Positions 17,627-27,146 of a stretch of 64,000 bases of DNA are shown here, piece by piece. Under the pieces are notes generated by a model that did no database searches, was not told the DNA's origin, and saw only the letters and a list, made by a program, of their open reading frames with translations. The position numbers and the translations under genes were made by a program. The DNA lies in contig NZ_UYZZ01000001.1 in assembly GCF_900626095.1 (NCBI RefSeq), positions 124,001-188,000 of the forward strand, given 5' to 3'. The stretch is from Clostridium rectalis (GTDB taxonomy: Bacteria > Bacillota > Clostridia > Clostridiales > Clostridiaceae). Within the stretch, counting starts at the first letter, position 1, and each line of letters starts with the position of its first letter.

Positions 17627-18864
17627 TGGATACTATAATAAAGGATGTAATAATTATTGGTGCGGGACCTGCTGGACTTTCAGCAGCATTAAAATTTAAA
17701 GAAAAAGGAATAGAGGATATTTTAATTTTAGAAAGAGAAAAAGAAGCAGGGGGGATATTAAGACAATGTATTCATGATGGATTCGGATTAGTAAGATTTA
17801 AAGAAGCGCTTAGCGGCCCTGAATATGCAAATAGATTTATTGAAAAAATAGAACAGGAAAAGATAGAAATAAAAATGGAGGCAACGGTATTAAATCTTAC
17901 AAAGGATAAAGAAGTTTTAGTATCTTCAAGAAATGGACTTATAAGGTATAAAGCTAAAGCAATAGTATTAGCTATGGGATGTAGGGAGAGAACTAGAGGG
18001 GCTATAAGTATACCAGGTACAAGACCCGCTGGAGTGTTTACAGCGGGAGTAGCACAAAGTTATATGAATTTAAAAAATATAATGGTTGGGAAAAATATAA
18101 TAATATTAGGTTCTGGCGATATAGGACTTATAATGGCAAGAAGATTTACATTAGAAGGAGCAAAAGTATTGGCAGTTATAGAAAAATTACATTATCCTAG
18201 TGGATTACCTAGAAATATTCAGCAATGTTTAAATGATTATGGAATTCCATTATATTTAGGACATACAATAACCAATATCAAAGGGAAAGAAAGATTAGAA
18301 TCAGTAATAGTAAATAAGGTTGACGAAAAGGGTATACCTATTGAGGGAACAGAAAAACAGTATAAATGTGATACTTTAATATTATCTGTGGGATTAATTC
18401 CTGAAAATGAATTATCTATTAAAGCAGGAATAGAAATTGATGAGAGAACAAAAGGTCCTATTGTAAATGAGGATTTAGAAACTAGTGTTAATGGAATTTA
18501 TGCTGCAGGAAACGTTTTGCATGTTCATGATTTAGTTGATTTTGTATCCAATGAAGGAGAAAAACTAGCGGAGGCGGCAACTAGGTATATAAAAGAAGAG
18601 AGGGAAAAAGAAAATAATATTGTTATTACCATGGATAATACTATCGCCAATGTAGTACCTCAAAGGATAAGTGGCAGGGAGGATGTAATGCTTGCTTTAA
18701 GAGTTAGTAGACCTTATAAAGAAAGGGAAATACAAATTGTTCAGCATGAAAAGGTAATAAAGGCAAAGAAATTAAAGAAATTAAATCCTGCGGAAATGAT
18801 ACACATATTATTAAAAAAGGAAGAAATTTTAAATAAAGAACAGATAAAGGTGGTGGTATATTAA
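17626..18864 (+). CDS. FAD/NAD(P)-dependent oxidoreductase subunit (copy 1)
   Basis: 412 residues, with ATG overlapping the previous stop by one base. Two dinucleotide-binding folds are visible: DVIIIGAGPAGLSAALKFKE at the N-terminus and IIILGSGDIGLIMARRF near residue 160. MGCRERTRGAISIPGTRPAG and an NGIYAAGNVLHVHDLVDFVS segment are also seen. It matches the pyridine-nucleotide disulfide oxidoreductase proteins that always accompany the GlpA-like and DUF1667 proteins. It probably passes electrons between FAD and NAD. Confidence 0.85.
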   Translation: MDTIIKDVIIIGAGPAGLSAALKFKEKGIEDILILEREKEAGGILRQCIHDGFGLVRFKEALSGPEYANRFIEKIEQEKIEIKMEATVLNLTKDKEVLVSSRNGLIRYKAKAIVLAMGCRERTRGAISIPGTRPAGVFTAGVAQSYMNLKNIMVGKNIIILGSGDIGLIMARRFTLEGAKVLAVIEKLHYPSGLPRNIQQCLNDYGIPLYLGHTITNIKGKERLESVIVNKVDEKGIPIEGTEKQYKCDTLILSVGLIPENELSIKAGIEIDERTKGPIVNEDLETSVNGIYAAGNVLHVHDLVDFVSNEGEKLAEAATRYIKEEREKENNIVITMDNTIANVVPQRISGREDVMLALRVSRPYKEREIQIVQHEKVIKAKKLKKLNPAEMIHILLKKEEILNKEQIKVVVY

Positions 18865-19229
18865 TGTATAAGGAGATAACCTGTATAGTTTGTCCAAATG
18901 GATGTGAATTAACCATAGAAACGCAAGAGGATGAAATAATGGTTTGTGGAAATTTATGTAGCAAAGGAAAAGAATATGCTATACAAGAGATTAAGAATCC
19001 TAAAAGAACCATAGCATCTTTAGTTAAAGTAATAAATGGTGTAATACCGCTTGTTAGTGTAAGGACCACAAAGGCAATACCTAAAAAGGAGATATTTAAT
19101 GTTTTAGAAGAGATAAAAAAAATTGAAAGAGATGCACCAGTGAAAAGTGGAAATATATTAATTAGAGATGTATTGGGGCTTAAATCAGATATAATTGCTA
19201 CAAAATCCGTGGATAAAAAGAACAAATAA
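18864..19229 (+). CDS. DUF1667 Fe-S-type small subunit (copy 1)
   Basis: 121 residues, with ATG overlapping the previous stop by one base. The N-terminus has CIVCPNGCELTIE and, further on, CGNLCSKGKEYA, a four- to five-cysteine arrangement that could bind an iron-sulfur cluster. DUF1667 proteins regularly follow the two preceding oxidoreductases in clostridia; the role as an electron-transfer subunit is inferred from this context. Confidence 0.85.
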   Translation: MYKEITCIVCPNGCELTIETQEDEIMVCGNLCSKGKEYAIQEIKNPKRTIASLVKVINGVIPLVSVRTTKAIPKKEIFNVLEEIKKIERDAPVKSGNILIRDVLGLKSDIIATKSVDKKNK

Positions 19230-19405
19230 TATTTTACCCCTAGGGTAATTAAAATATTATAACTACTATTTTAATTAATCCTGTGTTAAAATTAAAAAAT
19301 AAATTTAGTTATAATATAGAGAGTATTGTTTATGTATTTTATAAAAAGTTAAAATAAGATATAAAGTACGGATAGCAGTATTAAATTATTAAAAGGGGGA
19401 TTTTT

Positions 19406-20347
19406 ATGGAACTTTTAAGTGCTTTCGGTAGCATATTTAGTATTATTATTATGATAGCTATTGGTTATTTTTTAACTAGAATGGAATGGATTGACAAACA
19501 AGGGGCGAAACTATTTTCTAGAATAGTTATAAATGTATCATTGCCTGCGTTGATGATTAATAATCTTATGTCAGACTTTGATAGAAATAAATTATTGAGT
19601 TTAGGCAAAGGACTCATTATTCCTTTCCTTTCTATAGCTTTAGCATATATAATAGGTAAAATATTTATTAAAGTATTTAATATTACACCAGGTAGAAAAG
19701 GGACATTCTTGTCAATGTTCTTTGTTTCAAATACTATATTTATTGGATTACCAGTTAATTTAGCATTGTTTGGGTCTGAAAGTGTACCTTATGTTCTATT
19801 ATATTATATAGCTAATACTACATTCTTTTGGACTATAGGAGTTTTTGAGATTAGCAAGGATGGAGCAGGGGAAAGTGGTAATTTTTTATCTATGAGTACA
19901 TTAAAAAGGATATTTTCACCACCTTTAATGGGATTCATAGTGGCTATAATTTTAATACTTTTATCTATCCCTGTTCCTAAATTTATAATGGACACTTGTA
20001 AATATCTAGGTAATTTAACTACTCCTTTATCTATGTTATTTATAGGTAATACTATGTATTATATTAATTTAAAAGGAATAAAATTTAATAAAGATATTTG
20101 GGGAGTTTTATTGGGGAGATTTATAATATCACCATTGTTAGTTGTACTGTTATGTATTATATTTCCACTACCAGATAACCTTATGAAAAAAGTATTTATT
20201 ATTCAAGCTGCTATGCCAGTTATGACTAATACAGCTATAGTTTCTAAATCTTATAATGCAGATTATCAATATGCGGCCATTATGATAACAATAACTACTA
20301 TTTTGAGTTTATTTATAATTCCTATATATAAAATACTTCTTCAGTAG
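19406..20347 (+). CDS. AEC-family (auxin efflux carrier-like) transporter
   Basis: 313 residues with about ten hydrophobic segments. The start ATG 19406 is behind AAAAGGGGG. MELLSAFGSIFSIIIMIAIGYF and the later VINVSLPALMINNLMS are typical of AEC proteins, which in bacteria carry malate, malonate and similar organic acids. It follows the dehydrogenase trio by 176 bases with no strong terminator between and shares its probable regulator. It may import the acid oxidised by the trio. The substrate is not shown. Confidence 0.87.
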   Translation: MELLSAFGSIFSIIIMIAIGYFLTRMEWIDKQGAKLFSRIVINVSLPALMINNLMSDFDRNKLLSLGKGLIIPFLSIALAYIIGKIFIKVFNITPGRKGTFLSMFFVSNTIFIGLPVNLALFGSESVPYVLLYYIANTTFFWTIGVFEISKDGAGESGNFLSMSTLKRIFSPPLMGFIVAIILILLSIPVPKFIMDTCKYLGNLTTPLSMLFIGNTMYYINLKGIKFNKDIWGVLLGRFIISPLLVVLLCIIFPLPDNLMKKVFIIQAAMPVMTNTAIVSKSYNADYQYAAIMITITTILSLFIIPIYKILLQ

Positions 20348-20351
20348 AACA

Positions 20352-20390
20352 AAAGAACCTTTTATTTTAATGATAAAAGGTTCTTTTTAT
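20352..20390. terminator. Bidirectional terminator between permease and regulator
   Basis: AAAGAACCTTTTA (20352-20364) pairs perfectly with TAAAAGGTTCTTT (20374-20386), with T runs on both strands. It serves both convergent genes. Confidence 0.9.
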
Positions 20391-20391
20391 T

Positions 20392-21126
20392 TTATATAAG
20401 TTTATTACAAAATATGTTAGGTAATTCTTTGGTTACACCATAGGCATGATTTAAATGATCCCTCATAGCCTGTCTAGCTTTTTCTTCATTCCTACTTATA
20501 AGTGCTTTATATATAGCACTATGTTTTTCTATAGTATTAAATCTATCATCATTTGTTAAAGCTTTATGTATTTGTTCTAATTGATTATATATCAGTACAT
20601 TAAGTGTGTTCATTAATTTAGAACATAGGTTGTTTTTGGCACAGTTTAATATTGTAATGTGAAATAATTGGTCTAGTTCAGTAAATTTCTTAATATCTCC
20701 TTTAGGAAGTTTTATAAGGTCCTCAGAAATTTTTTTTAATATTATAAAGTCCTCCTCTGTTGCTCTTAATGCAGCAATACCTACCATTTCTATTTCTATA
20801 GACATCCTAAGTTCAAATAAATCAGTATTGCTTGTTTTTTCAAAGGCTAATATATATGTAAGAGGTAAATAATAATTGTTATTTTTAGGATTACTAATAG
20901 CTATTCCTTTTCTTGGAGAAACAGTAACAATGCCCAAAAACTCCATAACTCTTAATGCTTCACGTAATGTTGGACGACTAACATTTAAAATTTCCATTAG
21001 TTCACCTTCATTATATAATTTTTCACCATAGTCTAATTTATTGTTTAGAATAGAATCTATAAAAGTTTGAATTATCTGAAAGTAAGTTTTTTTATTTTTT
21101 ATAGGTTTAATATCTGCTTTATTCAT
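20392..21126 (-). CDS. GntR-family (FadR/FCD) transcriptional regulator
   Basis: 244 residues; GAGGTG precedes ATG 21126. The N-terminal winged helix includes NEGELMEILNVSRPTLREAL and MEFLGIVTVSPRKGI. The C-terminal all-helical FCD domain has ELRMSIEIEMVGIAALRATE, the LDQLFHITIL histidine and EKHSAIYKALISRNEEKARQ, providing the usual Asp/His metal ligands. FCD regulators sense small organic acids. Its position facing the dehydrogenase/permease genes suggests it controls them; it is also divergent from the hydrogenase operon. Confidence 0.9.
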   Translation of the reverse strand: MNKADIKPIKNKKTYFQIIQTFIDSILNNKLDYGEKLYNEGELMEILNVSRPTLREALRVMEFLGIVTVSPRKGIAISNPKNNNYYLPLTYILAFEKTSNTDLFELRMSIEIEMVGIAALRATEEDFIILKKISEDLIKLPKGDIKKFTELDQLFHITILNCAKNNLCSKLMNTLNVLIYNQLEQIHKALTNDDRFNTIEKHSAIYKALISRNEEKARQAMRDHLNHAYGVTKELPNIFCNKLI

Positions 21127-21310
21127 TATGGCACCTCAATTTATATATTTTTAAATTATATAGATTAGTTTACAATATTATACTAACACTTTAATTGAAA
21201 TAGGTCTATTAAAATAAGTATGATGATTATATTTTAAATTTATTTTAGAATTTTTATATAACTAGTATCATATTTATTATAAGAATGGATTAATAGGAGA
21301 GGGTAAGTTT

Positions 21311-21754
21311 ATGAAACCTTATCAGTATGAAAAACTGATACACAGAATGGAGCAAAATATATACAGCCTTCAAGTTATAAGTTTTATGAGTATTAATATG
21401 TGTGAAAAAGTATTTTATCATAAATTGGCAATTGAAGAAATGTATAAATTAGATATTTTAAAAGATTTTATATGTAATATGAATTATACAGATAAAATTT
21501 ATAGAAATAATATTAATGTAAGGCAACAGCGTTTTACATTAGAGGAACTTTCAAAATATGATGGGAAGAATGGAAATAAAGCATATGTTGCTATTGATGG
21601 TGTAGTTTATGATGTAACTTATACTGCGGCTTGGGCAGCAGGAACACATTTTGGACTTAAAGCAGGGAAAGATTTGAGCAAAGAACTTACAGAATGCCAT
21701 AATAAGGAGAAGATAATAAAAATTTTAACACCTATAGGAACTTTAAACAATTAA
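21311..21754 (+). CDS. Cytochrome b5-like domain protein, first gene of the hydrogenase cluster
   Basis: 147 residues from ATG 21311 (AGGAGAGGG upstream). Residues 1-70 are helical, of no recognised family. Residues 75-147 match the cytochrome b5-like heme/steroid-binding fold: FTLEELSKYDGKNGNKAYVA, IDGVVYDVT, GTHFGLKAGKDLS and ECHNKEKIIKIL. The two histidines (in GTHFG and ECHN) sit where b5 proteins place heme ligands, so heme binding is plausible. It lies 14 bases ahead of the hydrogenase small-subunit gene, suggesting it accepts or donates electrons for the enzyme; this is inferred. Confidence 0.8.
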   Translation: MKPYQYEKLIHRMEQNIYSLQVISFMSINMCEKVFYHKLAIEEMYKLDILKDFICNMNYTDKIYRNNINVRQQRFTLEELSKYDGKNGNKAYVAIDGVVYDVTYTAAWAAGTHFGLKAGKDLSKELTECHNKEKIIKILTPIGTLNN

Positions 21755-21768
21755 TAGGAGGAATATAT

Positions 21769-22653
21769 TTGGGAAATCATGTATGTCTAGTACTAAAGTC
21801 TAAACATTATACAGCAAAAGATCTTATAGAAACAGCTATTTCTAGAATAGAATCTAAAGAAAAGAAAAAAATGAATTTAGTATGGATAGAGGCGGCTGGG
21901 TGTTCGGGAAATATAATATCATTATTAAATGGATGTGCGCCTAATGTAACATATTTTTTAACAGATTTAGTTAATTTAAAATATAATAATAGTCTTATGA
22001 GGGCTCAAGGAGACGAGGCCGAGGAACAATTAATAAAAACTCTTGATACAGAATTTATACTAATAGTAGATGGTGCTATATCAACAAAGGACAATGGAAT
22101 TTATAATATTGTAGGTTATTATAAAGGAAGATCTATAACGGGAATGGAAGAGGTAAAAAGAGTTGCTGAAAAAGCTAAGTATATACTTACTGTAGGAACT
22201 TGTGCCTCTTATGGTGGAATTTCTGCAGCAAAACCAAATCCATCTGGTTGTATTAGTGCAGCTGATTATATAAAAAAGGAATTAAATCGTGATGTTATAA
22301 GGTTACCAGGATGTCCAGCTCATCCAGATTGGATTATGGGTACTATAGCAAATTTAATATTATTTGAAGATATAAAATTGGATGAGGATAGAAGACCAAT
22401 TACTTTTTATGGTGTAACTATACATGATATATGTCCTAGAAGATCGTTTTTTGAAAAAAGGATATTTGCAAAATCTGTAGGAGAAACAACTTGTATGTTT
22501 AAGCTAGGATGTAGAGGACCAGTAACAAAAACTGACTGTTCTATAAGAAAGTGGAATGATTATGTAAATTGGCCTATTGGAGACAATACACCATGTATAG
22601 GCTGTGCTCAAAAAGGATTTCCAGATGCTATGGAACCATTTATAAATTTTTAA
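21769..22653 (+). CDS. [NiFe]-hydrogenase small subunit, cytoplasmic form
   Basis: 294 residues starting at TTG 21769 with TAGGAGG before it. There is no Tat (RRxFxK) signal, so it should stay in the cytoplasm. Fe-S ligands visible: EAAGCSGN, VGTCASYGG and LPGCPAHPDW for the proximal cluster; a His plus cysteines in IHDICPRRSFF and GETTCMFKLGCRGP for the distal cluster; TDC and NTPCIGCAQKGF for the medial cluster. It passes electrons from the nickel site in the large subunit. Downstream genes complete the enzyme and its maturation. Confidence 0.93.
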   Translation: MGNHVCLVLKSKHYTAKDLIETAISRIESKEKKKMNLVWIEAAGCSGNIISLLNGCAPNVTYFLTDLVNLKYNNSLMRAQGDEAEEQLIKTLDTEFILIVDGAISTKDNGIYNIVGYYKGRSITGMEEVKRVAEKAKYILTVGTCASYGGISAAKPNPSGCISAADYIKKELNRDVIRLPGCPAHPDWIMGTIANLILFEDIKLDEDRRPITFYGVTIHDICPRRSFFEKRIFAKSVGETTCMFKLGCRGPVTKTDCSIRKWNDYVNWPIGDNTPCIGCAQKGFPDAMEPFINF

Positions 22654-22669
22654 GTTTGGGGTGAAAATA

Positions 22670-24076
22670 GTGGCAGATAAAGTAGTGATAAATCCTGTAA
22701 CTAGAATAAGTGGATTTTTGCAAATAACGGCTTACATAGAAAAAAACAAAATTATAGATGCTAAAAGCCAAGGCATGCTTTTTAGGGGTTTTGAAAAGAT
22801 GTTAAAAGGAAGATCTCCATTAGATGCTATTTATTTCACTGAAAGAATTTGTGGGATATGTTCTACAGCGCATTCTGTAACGTCTGCAAAGGCTCTTGAA
22901 AATGCTTATAGTATTATGGCAGATAGCAATGAAGATATGATTAGGCAGGTATTACATGGAAGTGAATTTTTACAAAATCATTTAAGACATTTTTACCAAT
23001 ATGTTATGCCAGATTACGTTAGTGGATTTAATATAAATCCCATTTATTCTATCAATCATAATGATTTTAGAATACCAAAAAAGCAAAGTGAAAAGCTTAT
23101 AAAAAATTATTTTAATTCTTTAATTTATAGTAGAAAGGCTCATGAGATATTAGCGGTTTTGGGAGGGAAGGCGCCTCATAATCATGGAGTTTTTTTAGGT
23201 GGAGTTACAGTAAATATTACAGCTCAAGAAATTGTTCAAATTAAAGCACTGGTTACAGAAATTAGGGATTTTATAACAAACAAAATGTTAGACGATGTAA
23301 ATACAATTTCAAAATATTATAATGATTATTTTAATATAGGGGTAGGTTCTAAGAACTTAATGACCTATGGTGTATTTGATAATCTTGAAAAAAATACTCA
23401 TTATGTATCACCTGCAGTTATTATAAATGGAAAAAGAGAAGAATTAGATACTGATAGCATAAATGAAAATATATATAGGGCTTGGTATAAGTCATCAGAT
23501 AACGTGTTAAATATTGAGGATGAAAATTGGGAAACGGATCCGTTTAAAGAGAAAGGGTATAGTTTTATAAAGGCACCAAGATATAAGGGTCATGCAATGC
23601 AGGTAGGGCCGCTGGCAAGAATGTATATAAGTGGGGATTATAAAAATGGAATTTCAACTATGAGTAGGATTGTTGCTAGGGCATTGGAAGCTGAGAAAAT
23701 TTCAAATATTATGCTTAATCTTTTAGATAAAATACAACCTAGGAATAGTACAAATAAGGTTTTTTCTTTACCTAAAAGTGCTGTAGGATATGGTTTTATG
23801 GATACTACAAGAGGGGCTTTAGCTCATTATATAAACATAAAAGAAGGGGAAATAAAGAATTATACAATAATAACCCCAAGTACTTGGAATTTATCTCCGA
23901 AGGATTCTTATAGAGTTTCTGGAGCTTTAGAGGAAGCTTTAATTGGTACACATATTAACAATCCCAAAAATGCTACAGAAATTGGAAGGATAGTTAGATC
24001 TTTTGATCCATGTGTTTCTTGTGCCACACATGTTTTAAGTAATGATTTCTCTTCTATTGATATAAGGGTGGTGTAG
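22670..24076 (+). CDS. [NiFe]-hydrogenase large (catalytic) subunit
   Basis: 468 residues if started at GTG 22670, seven bases after GGGGTGA; an in-frame GTG at 22661 overlaps that site. The L1 motif ERICGICSTAHSVTSA (Cys61 and Cys64) and the C-terminal L2 motif DPCVSCATH provide the four cysteine ligands of the Ni-Fe centre. A 14-residue tail (VLSNDFSSIDIRVV) follows the L2 histidine and should be removed during maturation by the protease encoded next. It catalyses reversible H2 oxidation; direction in vivo is unknown. Confidence 0.94.
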   Translation: MADKVVINPVTRISGFLQITAYIEKNKIIDAKSQGMLFRGFEKMLKGRSPLDAIYFTERICGICSTAHSVTSAKALENAYSIMADSNEDMIRQVLHGSEFLQNHLRHFYQYVMPDYVSGFNINPIYSINHNDFRIPKKQSEKLIKNYFNSLIYSRKAHEILAVLGGKAPHNHGVFLGGVTVNITAQEIVQIKALVTEIRDFITNKMLDDVNTISKYYNDYFNIGVGSKNLMTYGVFDNLEKNTHYVSPAVIINGKREELDTDSINENIYRAWYKSSDNVLNIEDENWETDPFKEKGYSFIKAPRYKGHAMQVGPLARMYISGDYKNGISTMSRIVARALEAEKISNIMLNLLDKIQPRNSTNKVFSLPKSAVGYGFMDTTRGALAHYINIKEGEIKNYTIITPSTWNLSPKDSYRVSGALEEALIGTHINNPKNATEIGRIVRSFDPCVSCATHVLSNDFSSIDIRVV

Positions 24077-24078
24077 TT

Positions 24079-24528
24079 ATGGGTAAAAAGGTTATTGCTA
24101 TAGGAAATAGAATAATGAAAGATGATGCTATTGGAGTAATTTTAGGTGAGGAACTTAGAGATGATTTAGAGAGGATAGGTTTTCAGGTTATACTAGGTGA
24201 AACAGATGTAGATTATTGCTTAAGTTTTATAGAAAGTGGAGATTTTATTTTTATTTTAGATTGCACTTTATATGGTATTAAGCCTGGAAGTATTTCTGTA
24301 ATAAATATTAAGCACAAAGAAGATTTTTATGAAAAGGGGTATTCTCAGCATCAATTAAGCTTAATAAAGCTTTTAAATAGTTATAATGTTGAAAGAATAA
24401 ATGGGTTTATTATAGGAATAGAAGGAGTGGATGTAAATTATGGAGTGGACATAAGTAAAGAAATTTTAGAAAAATTTGATCATATAAAAGATGAAGTTTA
24501 TAATATTATACTTTCAGAAGTAAATTAA
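24079..24528 (+). CDS. Hydrogenase maturation protease (HyaD/HycI family)
   Basis: 149 residues, starting two bases after the large-subunit stop. The family N-terminus is recognisable (VIAIGNRIMKDDAIGV with the acidic nickel-sensing residue) and the IFILDCTLYGIKPGS block follows. The usual SxHxxxL motif appears as SQHQLSLIKLL. It should cleave the 14-residue tail of the large subunit after nickel insertion. Confidence 0.88.
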   Translation: MGKKVIAIGNRIMKDDAIGVILGEELRDDLERIGFQVILGETDVDYCLSFIESGDFIFILDCTLYGIKPGSISVINIKHKEDFYEKGYSQHQLSLIKLLNSYNVERINGFIIGIEGVDVNYGVDISKEILEKFDHIKDEVYNIILSEVN

Positions 24529-24591
24529 GTTAATCTTAAAATATATAATATCTTGATTTATTGGCAGTATTTTAATAAGGAGGAGTGTTAA

Positions 24592-24846
24592 ATGCATGAT
24601 TCATTTTTAATGCAAAATATTTCTAGTGAGATTAAGAGGATATGTAAAGAAAATGGTTTAAAGCGTGTAACTTTTTTAGAAATTACTGTTGCACATAGCA
24701 GTCATATAACAGAGGATAATCTTTTAGAACATCTTAAGGATTTAAATGGTGATTTAATAAATAAATTTACTAAGGTAAAAGTAAATTATGAGGATATAGA
24801 AGAACTTATAGCTATTATAAAGGAGGTTCAAGGGGAAAAAAATTAA
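24592..24846 (+). CDS. HypA-like protein lacking the zinc-ribbon
   Basis: 84 residues with AAGGAGGAG upstream of ATG 24592. It begins MHDSFLMQNISSEIKRICKE, and its length and helix/strand pattern match the N-terminal nickel-binding domain of HypA (MHE...). It contains ITEDNLLEHL where HypA has its second conserved helix. The C-terminal C-x2-C...C-x2-C zinc domain is absent, and Glu3 is replaced by Asp. Placed between the protease and hypF genes, it is probably a reduced HypA used for nickel delivery. Alternatively it is an unrelated small protein; the similarity is weak. Confidence 0.55.
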   Translation: MHDSFLMQNISSEIKRICKENGLKRVTFLEITVAHSSHITEDNLLEHLKDLNGDLINKFTKVKVNYEDIEELIAIIKEVQGEKN

Positions 24847-24853
24847 GATAGAT

Positions 24854-27145
24854 ATGATAGGAGAAAAGGTATCTTATGTGGTGAAAATATTTGGAATTGT
24901 TCAGGGGATAGGGTATAGACCTTATATTTATAAAAGAGCAAATAAATTAGATATCAAAGGTTGGGTTAGTAATTATGGTGGTACTGTAATTATAAATGTG
25001 GAAGGAACAAGAGAAAAGGTAGGTACTTTCCTTATAGATATTATAAAAAAGCCACCTAAACTAGCAGATATAGAAAAGGTAGAGGTGCATAAAGAACAAA
25101 TAAATGGTTATGAAAGTTTTAATATAAAAAAAAGTATATATTCCAATATTAAGTTAAAATATATTATGCCTGATATAGCTACATGTGATAACTGCCTAAA
25201 AGATATTTCAAACAAAAAATCCGGAAGATATAGATATGCCTTTACTAATTGTACCTTATGTGGACCAAGGTATTCTATAATAAAGTCATTACCTTATGAT
25301 AGGTGTAATACTACTATGGATAAGTTTTTTATGTGTCCAGTATGCCATGAAGAATATAAAAATGTAGAAACAAGAAGATTTCATGCCCAGCCTACTTGTT
25401 GTGAAAACTGTGGACCGACACTTGTGCTAACAGACAATAAAGGGAGAGTTATTAATTGTTTAGATCCAATAAATAAATGTGCTGGTTTTATAAAGAAGGG
25501 TAAAATAATTGGAATCAAAGGAATAGGTGGATTTCATATAGTTTGTAGTGCTTTAAATACTCAGGCCGTTAAGGAAATTAGAAAAAGGAAAAACAGAAAG
25601 GAAAAACCTTTAGCATTAATGATGAAAGATATAGAACAGGTGAAAAAATACTGTAAAGTTAGTATAAATGAAGAAGAAATATTAATGAATAATAGAAGAC
25701 CAATAGTTCTTTTAAATAAAAAAAATGAGGAAGATGAATTTATAGACGTAGCACCGAGGGTAAAAAAATATGGTGTCATGCTTCCTTACACACCAATACA
25801 TCATCTTTTATTTAAAGAAAATATACCTCCTGTTATTATGACAAGCGGCAATATTAGCGGTAGCCCAATAGAGTATAGTAATGAGGGTGCTATAAAAAAT
25901 ATCTCTAAATTGGTAGACTTTTTTTTAATTAATAATAGGGATATTAATACGCCGGTAGATGATTCGGTAGTTAAAGTTATAGATGAAAAATTAGTAATAA
26001 GTAGATTAGGACGAGGGTATTCGCCTTATTGTGCTTACAAGAAGATAAATCATAAAATACTTGCTTGTGGTGCAGAGGATAAAAGCACTTTTTCTTTTTC
26101 ATTAGATGGTATGGCATATATGAGCCAGTATCTTGGAGATTTAAAGGAATTAAAATCCTATAAAGAATATATAAAATGTATGGACAATATGAAAAATATT
26201 TTTGGATTTCAGCCTGATTTTATAGCTTTTGATATGCATCCTAATTATATGTCTACTAATTATGGTAAAAAAATATCTAAAAGTAAATTTAAAATACAAG
26301 TACAGCATCATCATGCACATATGGCAAGTTGTATGTTGGAACACAATATATGGGATAAGGTTATAGGTATAGTATATGATGGAACGGGATTAGGAAATGA
26401 TGGGAATATTTGGGGAGGAGAATTTTTTATAGGGGATAGACACAGGGTTAATAGAGTAGCGCATTTAAGAAATACAAAAATACAAGGTGGAGATTCATCT
26501 CAAAGAGATATATGGAAAATTGGTGTAAGCTATTTAAAAAGTGTAGAGAATAAAGAATTAAGAAATTTTGGTTTGGAAAGATTAGAAAGCATTTGTAAAA
26601 CAACTACAGATAATACTTGTACTGCACTAGATTATAATTTGAATTGCTATAACACATCAAGTTTAGGAAGATTATACGATGGAATTTCTTCTATTTTAGG
26701 AATAAAAGAAAATATAACTTATGATGCTCAGGGAGCTATAGAACTTGAAAGTGTTTTAAATCCATATATTAAGGAAAGTTATAATTATTTAATAGAAAAT
26801 AAAAATGGTATGTATATTTTAAATTATTATCCTATTATAGAGGATATATTAATGGATATAAAACATGGTAAAAAAATTTCAGTAATAAGTGCTAAATTTC
26901 ATAATACTATTATTAATATGACTGTTGATATGACCTGTCAACTAAGAGAGGAGTTTAAAATAAATGTAGTGATTTTAAGTGGAGGAGTTTTTGAAAATAT
27001 ATATCTTATAAAAAAAATATATATATTATTAAAAAGTAAGGGATTTAAGGTTTATTTTAATGAAAAAATACCTATTAATGATAGTGGAATTTCATTAGGA
27101 CAAGTAGCTGTGGCAGATGAAATATTAAATAAAAAGGAGATATAA
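24854..27145 (+). CDS. hypF: HypF carbamoyltransferase for hydrogenase maturation
   Basis: 763 residues, the normal length. Domain order: acylphosphatase (VQGIGYRPYIYK, residues ~5-90), zinc fingers (CDNCLKD, CTLCGPR, CPVCHEEY and CCENCGP), YrdC-like (about 205-380) and Kae1-like domain with HHHAHMASCM and GGVFENIYL. It transfers carbamoyl phosphate to HypE to make the cyanide ligands of the active site. It starts seven bases after the HypA-like gene, with a weak ribosome site. Confidence 0.95.
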   Translation: MIGEKVSYVVKIFGIVQGIGYRPYIYKRANKLDIKGWVSNYGGTVIINVEGTREKVGTFLIDIIKKPPKLADIEKVEVHKEQINGYESFNIKKSIYSNIKLKYIMPDIATCDNCLKDISNKKSGRYRYAFTNCTLCGPRYSIIKSLPYDRCNTTMDKFFMCPVCHEEYKNVETRRFHAQPTCCENCGPTLVLTDNKGRVINCLDPINKCAGFIKKGKIIGIKGIGGFHIVCSALNTQAVKEIRKRKNRKEKPLALMMKDIEQVKKYCKVSINEEEILMNNRRPIVLLNKKNEEDEFIDVAPRVKKYGVMLPYTPIHHLLFKENIPPVIMTSGNISGSPIEYSNEGAIKNISKLVDFFLINNRDINTPVDDSVVKVIDEKLVISRLGRGYSPYCAYKKINHKILACGAEDKSTFSFSLDGMAYMSQYLGDLKELKSYKEYIKCMDNMKNIFGFQPDFIAFDMHPNYMSTNYGKKISKSKFKIQVQHHHAHMASCMLEHNIWDKVIGIVYDGTGLGNDGNIWGGEFFIGDRHRVNRVAHLRNTKIQGGDSSQRDIWKIGVSYLKSVENKELRNFGLERLESICKTTTDNTCTALDYNLNCYNTSSLGRLYDGISSILGIKENITYDAQGAIELESVLNPYIKESYNYLIENKNGMYILNYYPIIEDILMDIKHGKKISVISAKFHNTIINMTVDMTCQLREEFKINVVILSGGVFENIYLIKKIYILLKSKGFKVYFNEKIPINDSGISLGQVAVADEILNKKEI

Positions 27146-27146
27146 G

